From contig NW_003139398.1 of assembly GCF_000003605.2 (NCBI RefSeq), positions 2,147 to 28,137 on the forward strand: a DNA stretch of 25,991 bases, given 5' to 3'. Positions 8,957 to 20,900 of the stretch are shown here, in pieces. A program made the position numbers and the translations under genes. Every line of letters starts with the position of its first letter. The stretch's first letter is position 1. The notes under the pieces are model-generated. The model saw nothing but the letters and a program-made list of their open reading frames with translations. It was not told the origin of the DNA and ran no database searches. Source of the DNA: Saccoglossus kowalevskii (Eukaryota; Hemichordata; Enteropneusta; Harrimaniidae).

Positions 8957-11900
8957 GTACGTCGAATCGCCAAATGCGTCATGGCGTTCTCATGTATAGT
9001 AAATATTGTTGTGCAATGTTCGTATGTTTTGTGTTTCTTTTTTTTTCCTGCAGCAGTTTTTATGTGGGATTGTCGCTGTTTTCGTGTTGATCGTGTGTAG
9101 TATTGTATAAATCAAATTATTGCCTCGATCCACATGGAAACCCATTTCCGGTTAAACGTAGTTAAAATTTTCAACACTAAAATCACTATGCGATACGCAG
9201 GTGGTGTAAAAACGTTATATATTTTTGTATGGAGAGTCTCAGACTGTCTGATTTGTTTCGATTAATATGATTCTAGTTTCTGCTGACTATTTTTTTTAAT
9301 GTTTACTAACGTTAGCATAGTACCGGTATACTAGTACTGTAGTCCATATGCGTGACCCGTAACGGTCATACATCCTGGTACTTTGTGAAAACATTGCTAC
9401 ACTATAAGGCCAAAAAAACAACAACTTTTGTTGCCCTCAAGTCGGAAAGTTGAATAATTGGGTCGGTCAGTCAGATTTTTATTTTTTTTAAACTCATGAA
9501 AACTAAGGGTATCATAAATAGCCGAGGTATATGGGGGGGAACGCGACCCGATATTTCATATTTTTTGGTCGGTGGGCAACAAAACAATTTTTATTTTGGC
9601 CTAACAATCAACTGCAATAATTTCCAATATTATTCATTCAGTATTTTCTATGTTTTACTGTTTTTGATATTCAATAGCAATGTTCCATTATGGGGGGGGG
9701 GTCTGAGAAATTCCCTCCACCAGATATTACCAGGATGTGTTACTATTTGGAGGTTGACATTAAACTTTATACCGTGGCTTCAGGTATATAAAAAGAAAGA
9801 TGCGAATTATACCAAGTAACGATCATCAATAAATTTGGACGAGCGGGTGACTTTTTAAACATTGTAATGGCACTTCCCAAAATAATGCATGCACAGATAC
9901 ACTATCAATTCAGTGGACAAGTGTCAAAGTTTACTGACAAAATAAGTAGAACCAACTCAAGAAGAATGTATTCCCAAGAATCATGTCCAGTAAATCCTGA
10001 AATTGATTACGCAAATTTCAACAAAGCTCTGACTCAAGGTTTGAAATGCAGTAAAACCTGTCAAAACCAACCTACTGTTAGAACCGATCAATTTATGTAG
10101 CCCCGAAATTTTCCCTAGACGCCTGTGTTAAAACAACCTGTGAATGTAACGATGCTTTTGATTAGCCAAAGCCATGCATTGACGCGAAAAACACAAGTAA
10201 ATTTATTTCCTCCACTACTGGGGTTTGTAAATCGTGATTTAAAGAAAATTCAACTTTAAATCGTGACATTCGTCAAAATATAAACATTTACATGTTTAAG
10301 CAAACATTCAGGTGGACTTCTTGGTGATCAGCGATGTCTGTGATGGTACGTCGGCTGCGCTGCTTGTTTACTGATCATGCAAAGGGCTGCCTTTGTTCTG
10401 CTCGACGGTGACGTTGTTGCTGCTACAAGTCACAGCGTGAACTTGATTTTAACTATAGACCTTATGTTTTAACGAATCGTTTTTATATATTTGACGTCAG
10501 TAAAAATATGGGTACGGTAATGCACTTTTCTAGGCCACATGTTCATTTTTAATCATGATGAAAAAACGTGCAACTTTTTGTTCGGTGGTGTTATCACCTC
10601 ACGGTGACCTGCTGTGATGACAAGCCAAGATTTTCACAGGTGCACCTTAAAACAATGATCCAGTTACCCTGAGTACGATGAATATCTTCGGAAGACCTGT
10701 TTTGTAAACAATTCTTTGTCTGGGACCAGGGCACACAGGAAATATAATGATTTCAGATAACAGGGCGCGGCGCCCTGTTAAAACCCCTCGTAGAGAACCC
10801 TGCACGGAAATGCTTGATGGAATTATTGACCCATCGGGTCAATGGACACATGCCTCTCAACTAATATGTCACAAACATCATGGCGGGCTGTGTTTTTGAT
10901 CGAAGCGATCGAGTGATCAAAAATATCTACTCTTGATAAAACTAAGTCAAATTTTACTTTTATTTCATATCAAAAAAACAAAGTAACATTTTTTGCTTGG
11001 CATCATGACTGAGTAACCGGTAAGAGGAATTATTGGTATAATCGGTGTATAACATCGCGAAGTAAGTTATGTCACATCGTAACTTTGTAAGTTCAAAAGT
11101 TTTATTTGTTCGCTTATTACTGTGAATATATACGTTTTAGAAATTGATTGTACGAATAATAAATTACAACAATACTCCAAATAATTATGTGTTCGATTTT
11201 TTGAAGGAGAATGTATTTGGAGTAAATAACATCGTGAAATTTTCCTGGTTTCAAATGTGTTTTATTTAACTTTTTACAATAGACATTAATATTAAACAAT
11301 AATATATTTGTTTCTGTTTTTTAGTCTGCAGCATTCGCATTTCGAATAAATTTAATTTTTTAATTCAAACTCTTCTAAATTGTGAAACATAATGTCTTAA
11401 TGTCCAAAAATATTTGCACTGCGACCGAACTCATTAATATTCATTGATGATTAATATTCATATAGCTCATTAATATTCATGACCGTCCGGCACTCGTGTT
11501 GGGCTGGTGAGATCCCTGTACGATAGTTAATAAAAAAAATGGCTGTCAAACGAGTATAGTGGCACCATTGTATATTTTAGTTGTTGTTTACAGGGTAATA
11601 TTGATCACTGGATATTCAAATTGTTGGTTAAAATTGATTAATGCCAAACAGATCATCATTATCATTCTGTCAACTTTTAGTGGCGTATCCTCAAATTTTC
11701 CCAACTCAAGTATAGTAATTATTATTATTATTATCCCATAGAAGATCAAAAAAGATAAGAAAAATAAGAAACGAAAGCACGAAGATGAAGCAGAAGCTGA
11801 AGCTGAAAGTTCTGAAGTGAAAATTAAAAAGAGCAAAAAACACAAGAAAGAGAAAAAAGATGATAGTGGTAGTGAGAGTAGTAACACAGAGAAGCCGACA

Positions 11901-14900
11901 AAGAAAGAAGTAGTAGATGTGACCAGTAGTAACCATAGTAACAATGACAAGACTGAAGTTACAGAGGAACCAAAGGTATGTAATTGAGACTGATCAGAAA
12001 AATTATAATTATGTGAAAATTCTGTTTTTCATTTATCGTCATGACAACTATATTGTTTTTAATCGTAGGAATTAACAAAGGAAGAGAAAGCAGGAGCATT
12101 TAGTAATTTTCGACTTTCACCACAGACGATAGCTTCATTGAAAGGCGAGTATATCATCAGTGATCGCTTCAATGTGTATTCTGAATTGTTATTTCTTCAA
12201 ATCATTGTGTTTGGAATAGATCCAGCGTTCAAAATGAATCAATATAATAACGTCGGGTTGTAGCTAATTCAATAAATAACCGACTTGTTTTGTGCAGAAC
12301 TACCAAATTTTTACATTCTGTAGCAAAGTGTCATGTGCAAAGGGATCTCCTCGTTTGTTGACCCAGAATGCATTTTGAGTTGGCTGCAACACTGCTACTT
12401 TTTTTGCTCTTGTGCGCTATATGTTTACTGAGAATTTAAATGGTGGCCATCAGAAATCCAATATGTATTTGTGATCTTAAACCAAAGAATCACTGCAGTT
12501 TTCATGTTGGATCATATTTTGCTGTGAAATGTATTAGTTGAAATGCAACAGAGATGATTCAAAACAGGTTTTTCACAGGTTATTCTCTGTCGTAGCTTTG
12601 CCTTCATCAATCAATTACATGTGCACTGATTTTGAAAAAAACAAATTGACTAAATATTTTTAATATTCAAGTTGACAAAATCATACAAAGGCAATTGCCG
12701 CATTTGTGGATTTTATTCTTCTAAATTTGTATGTTTTCAACTTTCAGCTCGTAGCATCACTCACTTGTTTCCAATTCAAGCTAAAACATTCGACTACGTT
12801 TATGACGGACATGACGTGATTGCCCAAGCAAGTAAGTATAGACATGATTTTCTCATCTATTGTAAACGTTGTGTGACTTAGCAAAAATTCAATGCTTAGT
12901 TATTAATATTTTAAAGGTTTAATATACTACGAAGAATGTATGCGATGAATATCTCAATATAAAATCGCATTAATAGGCCACTTTCATGACCTCTGCAAGC
13001 CTGTGTGCTACACAGTGAATGTTAATCTTCTTGGTATGTGTTCATAAATAAAATTATCACCCTAGTTTTTTCGCCGACCATCACAGCAGTACCATGAGAC
13101 CAAGTGTCTAAAATCCAACTGTTTGGTTTCAAAAAACTGTGTTGTGCTATTTGAAGAGTGCCTTTAAATAAAGCATCAATATTCATTAAGAAATCTTCAC
13201 CTGCACACATATTGCTGTGAGTAGCAGAATTGAATAAAACAGATAAATAAACTGTGAAGTAAATTATCTAATTATGAACATTCTGTTACTTACAATACAT
13301 TGGTTGACGGTTGTCTATATATATCAAATACAAGTAATTAGTTGTTTGAGAATTGCAGCATCTGTTGTTTCATCCACTACAGAATAAGCTGAACCTGATC
13401 AAATGTCTTGCAAACTATCACTGATGACACTTGTCATGCTGATTTAAAAGCTTCTGGGACTCAAATATTAACTCGCATAAACTACAAAACCAGACTTTAA
13501 AATTTGATTATAAATTTGATTGAGTATTTGACCTCAAAGTTGAAATATACACATGCCCAAGACAAAAGATCGCAATTTTTTATTGAACATGCAATGGGTC
13601 TGGTCATTTTATATTTCAACCAGCAAAAAAATGTTTGTGGATGCGAACTGAAAATCACAAAAAAAAAGATTTAAATTAAGTTTAACCTTAGTGTCGACCA
13701 CCATGATTCATCACTTGCACAAAATGAGACCTAACGAGAAAGAACAATTTTCACTTTTAAAATATGGTCTGCATTTCCACAGTTCAATCGTCTCACCTTG
13801 GCCATCTTGACCTTACCCTCAACCTCTTTGGATCTTTGTGATTCACATGCTGTCAGCGTTCTTGCGTTTTTTAGGCATCTGCTCGGGCTAGCGACTGGAA
13901 AGGAATCAACTGCGGTCAGGGTGGTAGTGAGCGATGATGACTTTTTAGTGAGCCAGAATAAAAACAACAAAGATGAACTTTTTGACAAAGTGCTAGCATA
14001 GTGTAGTGCTAACGAAGCAAAGTGGCATGAACTTACTGTTCTTGCGAAATTAATCTTTTTTTATGCTTTTTAGCACGAACTAATAAATCTGTTTTGTTTC
14101 TAGGGACCGGTACTGGCAAGACATTAGCGTTTGCGTTACCATTGGTTGAAAAATTGAAAAACACAGAATTCAAAGCTGGGCGTCCACCTCAAGTGTTAGT
14201 GATGGCACCAACCAGAGAATTGGCCAAGCAAGTAAGTTGTCTTGTAGTAATTTAGTATTTCATGAAGCTTAACTCTCTTCTACTTCAATTCAACTTTTAG
14301 TCCAGTTTCACAAAATATTTATGTTTAACTCTCCGAGCAACCTAAAGTCAACTTCAGGTACCATCCACAAAATAGTTTCATTTATATTCTGCTCTTTCCA
14401 CATGAAATGTTACGAAAATTTCAAATTTCTATCAAAATCTAGAAAATTAAGACTGAATTCAACGAAAATTACAGAAAAATTTAAACAAGAAAAAAAATTG
14501 CCTTTAAGCCACCTTTTTATTTCAGATTTTTTAAACCATTGAAATTTCCCTATTTCTCCGAGAAGCTTCCAATAGGTAAAACAAAAAGTTGATTGAATGA
14601 TGAATTAAATTTGTAATTTGGAAGTCTATTTGTAATGTATAGTCATCTCGTGTTTGGAAGAAACTGTCCAAGCCAACCCTGCAAATATTAATCCAGTATT
14701 GTGTGTATATACCATACATGTGTACAATGAAAAACTAAATGGCCACATGTCTGCCATATTGGATTGGATCACACCCAATAAGTATTATTAATTGTAAACA
14801 CACTCATGGTATTAGAGTTGAAAAATTGTCATGACAAAAATAGTCGCCTGGTGGCCATATTGGATTGAATGAAAAAAAAATATTTCATATCTTGTTGGTG

Positions 14901-17900
14901 GTATGGTCAGCTTTGAATAGAATTGGTTAATTTATGTGAGGTATTGATACAAACAACAACAAAACCCTTTTTTTGATTAATTAAAATGCAAACTGATGTG
15001 ATGACCTTGTGTGGAATATTTGTACTAAATTTGAAAGAAAACATTTAAGCAATGATTGGCAGAGAAATGCAGAACCCAAATTATAAGTTTCAGACTTCAT
15101 TTCATCAAGGACTTAAAATGTGGTACGACTTGAATATTCCATTGATAATCAATAATAAAACTGAGAATTCCTCTTATATGGGATATTAAACTTACCACTT
15201 TATTTTCAAAGGTTTCTGAAGATTTTCAGGCATCGAACCCAAGACTTTCAACTTTGTGTGTTTACGGCGGTACCGCGTACTGGCCACAGGAGTCTGCAAT
15301 CCGGCGTGGTGTCGACGTCTTAGTTGGAACACCGGGAAGAATTCTTGATTACGTCCAAAAAAACACTCTTAACTTAAGTCAACTGAAACATGTGATTTTG
15401 GATGAAGTGGATAGAATGCTGGATATGGGTTTTGCAGACACTGTTGAAGAGATTCTATCAGCATCGTACAAGATGGGTAAATATCTCTCTTGTGGTTCAT
15501 GATCAGTAAATGTCTCCCTCTAGTGGTACAAGATCAGTAAATGTCTCCCTCTAGTGGTACAAGATCAGTAAATGCCTCCCTCTAGTGGTACAAGATCAGT
15601 AAATGTCTCCCTCTATTGGTACAAGATCAATAAATATCCCCCCCCTTTTGTGGTACAAGATCACTAAATGTCTCCCTCTACTGGTACAAGATCACTAAAT
15701 GTCTCCCTCTACTGGTACAAGATCACTAAATGTCTCCCTCTATTGGTACAAGATCAGTAAATGTCTCCCTCTATTGGTACAAGTTCAGTAAACGTCTCCC
15801 TCTATTGGTACAAGATCAGTAAATGCCCCACTCCCCCCCTTGTGGTACATGATCAGTAAATGTCCCCCTCTTGTGGTACAAGATCAGTAAATGTCTCCCT
15901 CTTATGATACAAGATCAGTAAATGTCTCCCTCTTGTGGTACAAAAAAAGTAAATATCTCTCTTTAGTAGTATAAGATCAGTAAATGTCTGGTGATTCATG
16001 ATCAGTAAAAATCTCCCTCTGGTGGTACAGGAAAAGTAAATGCATCTTTCTGGTAGTACAAGATAGGTAAATGCTGGTTGGAATTCTTTCTAAGCTTTCT
16101 TTGATTACATACTTACAGATAACCCTGGTGAAAACCCCCAGACGCTGTTGTTCTCAGCAACCCTACCAGAGTGGGTTTATAGGACTGCGAAAAAATACAT
16201 GAAAAGCGAGATTAAAAGAGTTGATTTAATTGGACAACAGAAGTTGAAAACTGCTACCACAGTTGAAGTAAGTACAAATTGATTAATTAAAAAGGCATTT
16301 TTTTGGTTCAAATAGTCTAATTTATCGTAAAATAAAAGTATTGTTTTGACAGTAATTATTTATTCAAGAAATGATGTAAAACTCAAAAGCATGTTATCCT
16401 GGTTTACGTATGTTAACATGCGCACTGAAGTTTACATTGCTGTATTTATTTTTGCTGAAAAAGTGAATCGAAGAAAATAAAATCCAGCCAAAATACCTTT
16501 TTTTCCTGTTTTCACTCTTCATTCAACTCGCCAAAAAACAGTGAAAATAAATTCCACACAAAGAAGTCAAAATGTCTTTTCAGTGAAAATTAATTCCAGC
16601 TAAAATAAAGTATTTTACAGTATTGTATCAAACAATACTTTATTATTTACCATCAAAACATTATTTTACAAGCTACGCTGTCGAATTTGTCGAGCGGAGC
16701 TTATCATATGAGTGATTGTCCGTCGTCGTCCGTGTCAATGTTTTACTTTTTCAACTTCTTCTTAAAAACTATAAGCCTGAATGCTTTTATATTTGGTGTA
16801 TATGTACCTTGGGTAGACCTCTCTCAGATTTGTTCATTTCATGATATCTTCAATTCTCTAATTTTGGTGAATATTTTTGTCATTTTTGGTAAAAAGTGAT
16901 ATTTTCGACTTCTTGCTAAAAACTGCAAATCCAATTGCTTTGATATTACATATATAGGTACTAAATGTGGACCTCTCTCAGATTTGTTCATTTTGTAATG
17001 ATATCTTTAATTCTCTAATTCTGATGAATATTTTTGTCATTTTTAGTAAAAAGTGATATTTTCGATTTCTTGTTAAAAACCTCAATTCTGATTGCTTTGA
17101 TATTACATATATAGGTACTACATGTGGATCTCTCTCAGATTTGTTCATTTCATGATGATATCTTCAATTTTCTAATTTTGATGAATATTTTTGTTATTTT
17201 TGGTGAAAAGTGATATTTTCGACTTCTTGTTAAAAACAGCTAGTCCGATTGCTTTGATACTATACATATTGTTCATTTTCTAATGATATCTTCTGTTCTT
17301 AATTGAAATGTGCATTGCTAACAGCGGAGCTATCTCAGCCGAGAGGCTGCTTGTTTTATTTATCAAGATGCATTTTTGAAAAAAAAACCTACGGTAGTTA
17401 TTCACATTTCTTCTTTAACATTTTTTTTTTCGTGTTTAATTCTACAAACATTTAATGTTATATAAAAGCAGCTAATGGGAAATTCCTAACTTAAACAATC
17501 TTTTGTTTGATGTCTGTCTGTCACCATGGTGACACCATTCATTGTTCATGTGTCATACATCATCAGATTGTTAAAAATTAAAATCTGTAATTCTTTTCAA
17601 AATAATACTCATTTGCATTAAAACGAAGTTGTCAATTTGTAAATCATTATAATTTCAAAAACCAAATTCCAAGAATTTTGGAAAATTTTTGAAAATCTTA
17701 AAATTTAGTAGCAGTGATAAATAGCAGATAAATAAAAACTGAGTTGCTGCCACCAGTCATCACCCTTTTGACACTGTTGGGGTCAGAGGTCAGATACCTT
17801 GGTTAGTATAAAGGTCAAAATGACAGAAGATAATTGCATGTTTAACCATTTTCAGTTTAATCGAGACAAACAAGTTTTATTTATTCTTAGTCAAATATCT

Positions 17901-20900
17901 GTTCATAAGTTTCTCCTTGAGTTAAAAATTAATTTTTATAATTTTATTAAAAAATTAATCAACCTCCATATAAAAACCTTGTCTATAAAGGACCATTTTA
18001 TAAGTACCTTGGGTGGCTGCTTTTCTTTGGTGTGGTACGTCACAAAAAGTTCTAAGATAGCACCACTGTACATGTATTTATATGGGCTTTGCGTGAAGCA
18101 CCTGTCGAAGAGTCATTAAAGACAACTAAATTTGACAAAACTGCACAAACTCAACTATGAGACAATCCTGAACAACCAAATTTATATATGTAGGGGTAAT
18201 CTTGTTACACTGTTCAGGAGTCTCAACTTCTAGCCCAAAATACAGTTTATCGTGAGTTTTCAACCGCTGTGGTTGCCAGGCAGTAAAATACCAATATGCT
18301 CACTGCCGCCAATACAAAGGTTCGTCTATTATTAAAAATTATTGCAATGAACCTTCTGTTTTCACTAGCATTTAGCAATCAGATGCCATTATCGGCAGCG
18401 AGCAGCGACTATCAGTGATGTCGTACAAGTATACAGCGGTAAGCACGGCCGGTGTATGATATTTACAGAAACGAAGAAAGACGCGAATGAAATGGGATTG
18501 AGTTCAAGTATACGACAAGACGTTCAAGTGTTGCACGGTGACATTGCCCAGAACCAGCGAGAGATCACATTAAAGGTAATAATGAAATGCATTCTGGGAG
18601 TTGTGGCTCACTGCTCTAATTTTGCCAATAGAGCCAAGTTAGTTAAATCCCTAGTCGCTTCTACACATAAAAAAACCCAACTACTGTAGAATGCTTTATT
18701 TTCGCTTGGAATAATTTTCGCTATTTTTGCTGAAGGAATGATTCAGTGAAAATAAAATCCAGCGAATATACATTTTTTCTTCTATTTTACATTTAACTCG
18801 TCAAAAATCAGTGAAAATAAATTCCACAGAAAACACCGAAAAAGTCTTTTCAGCGAAAATTAATTCCAGCTAAAATAAATTATTTTACAGTATTTTTATA
18901 TGTATATCTCGTTGTGCGAAACGCAGTGTCATGACGGTGGCGTTTTTAAGGTGTTAAATATGTGTATGGTTGTGAATGTCAGTTTAAACGTAATTTATAA
19001 TTAATTTAGACACAAGTTTGTTCACATTTTCATCTTTAATTTCATTAATTAAAATTGACCAAATAGACATAATTTCTCACTACCCACAGGGCTTGATCAA
19101 AATCATAGAAAAAATCTGTCAAAAATTAAACAAGTTTATTTTGTGAACGGCAACCAAAGTTGACTGTTGACATGCAAATTGCTAAAATGCTTATGTTAAC
19201 TTATAAATATATTTTTGAAAAATAGGCTGTGCCATCTCTGCTGTAGTTTTTTCAGCCCATTCATTATGTTTTAGTATTTCCGAAACCGGTATAATTTTTT
19301 AATAATCAATCCATGAATTGAAATTGTGATTTGATTTATCGCAGGGTTTTCGTGATGGTAAATTCCGTTGTCTCGTGGCTACTGATGTTGCTGCCAGAGG
19401 TCTAGACATTCCTGAAGTTGATCTGATTGTAATGTGTGAACCTCCTAAGGTAAGATAATTTATGCTGTTTCTGTAGCAGTAGACAGCTAGCTAGAAACTA
19501 ATCGCTTTGAGAATATGTTTGCTGTATTGTGGGTAATGTAATGTAAATCTTTTATTTTTAAGATTTGAAAATTTGAAGGTACTCAGAGCAAAATAACGTG
19601 CAACTCACTGACTCCCTAGAACCCCAATGAAAGTCACTGTGACTCCCTAGAACCCCAATGAAAGTCACTGTGACTCCCTAGTACCAACTTGAAAGTATTT
19701 GACTCCCTTGAGTCCCAGTGAAAGTTACTGTGACTCCCTGGAACCCCAATGAAAGTCAGTGTGACTCCCTAGTACCACATTAAAGTCACTGATTTTCTGG
19801 AACCTCAGTGAAAGTCACTGTGATCCCCTACTACCATATTGAAAGTATCTGACTTCCGAGAGTCCCAGTTACTGCAACTCCTTAGAACCCTAATGAAAAT
19901 TACTGTGGCTCCTTAGAACCCCACTGAAAGTCAGAAACTCACTGTCTTTAGATCCCAAATGAACTGTTTTCTGCTACAAAGTTTCCAGACACAAAATTTG
20001 CAAACATTTGCAAAACAAATGTCTCGTGATTTACAGTATATTCTATGGTTTGTTTCATTTTGACAGGATGCTGAAAACTATATTCACCGATCTGGCCGTA
20101 CTGGTAGAGCCGGCAGAACCGGTGTGTCTGTGTGTTTTTATAAACCAAATGAGGAACATGTTTTAAAGCTTATAGAAAGAAGAGCGGTAAGTATATTGTG
20201 ATTACATTTACAACAATAACACTAAAAACATGCAAAACATTACATCCATGTGCATGTGTTAACCACTTCACAGCCATCAAATTTGTAACCTTTCACAACC
20301 TCTTCACAACCATCAACATTTGTAATCTTCCACAACCTCTTCACAGCCATCAACATTTGTATCCTTCCACTAAGTAGTGAAATTATTGAAATTTCTTTGT
20401 TTTGTTTCTAAATTGAGATCCTTGAAACTTTCATCTAGTCTAAAAGTCTCAATTAAAAATGACTATCAGGAATTACTTTCCGGTGCTTCTATTCAGTCAT
20501 TGGGTATTAATATACATGTTTGACCTTTGACCGCCATTATTTTTCACAGCAGCAGTTTTTTATGTGCATCTTTTTATGTATTTTTCTGTAATTTCGCTAT
20601 TTTGAACCAAATTGACATAATTTCTGATTGGATACAGGTCTTGATCGAAATTTCAGAAACACAAAAGAAACTGCGTTAATTTGTGAAATATGAGAAAAGT
20701 GGACTTTGGAATTCAGAGCTCTTAACCTGTACCATTCAATAGAACAAAATTTGTACTTCTGTGTTGGTTTCTTTTTCATTGATAGTTTTCTTTCTTTCAG
20801 GGCATAAAATTTAGAAGAGTTGGTGCCCCTCAACCTGAAGATATTATAAAAACATCTGCAGACGATGCACTCAAGTAAGTAGTTTTATTAATTCGTATGT

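Larger units (their letters stand above)
8957..11741 (+). other. DDX21-like intron 1 (2785 bp)
   Basis: GT-AG intron. It contains a MITE-like element (9407-9603), a stretch near 10030-10100 resembling a dispersed 'GTAAAACCTGTC' repeat, a cluster of three hairpins (10758-10923) and three ATTAATATTCAT blocks (11433-11480). Open frames at 9496-9819 and 9867-10100 have no recognisable similarity and lie in repeat-like DNA. Confidence 0.85.
16268..18368 (+). other. DDX21-like intron 7 (2101 bp)
   Basis: GT-AG intron holding MITE family A copy 2, a tandem repeat of about 155 bp and a 16-bp perfect palindrome (17519-17534). The open frame at 17799-18119 has no similarity. Confidence 0.85.
18576..19344 (+). 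other. DDX21-like intron 8 (769 bp)
   Basis: GT-AG intron containing MITE family A copy 3 and one copy of a dispersed repeat at 19051-19165. Confidence 0.85.
20187..20800 (+). other. DDX21-like intron 10 (614 bp)
   Basis: GT-AG intron with a three-copy 36-37-bp minisatellite (20266-20372) and dispersed repeat B copy 2 (20601-20709). Confidence 0.85.

Noticed and set aside
11588-11950. Minus-strand frames rich in Leu/Phe/Ser
   Set aside because: Antisense shadows of the Lys/Glu-rich helicase exon 2.
12144-12155. GT donor two codons downstream of exon 3 (GGCGA|GTATAT)
   Set aside because: It would put exon 4 in a frame that hits TAG at once, while the GC donor gives the conserved protein.
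13415-13990. Possible box C/D snoRNAs (TGATGA at about 13422 and 13933)
   Set aside because: No properly spaced CTGA D box and terminal stem. The first has a D box only 12 bases away.
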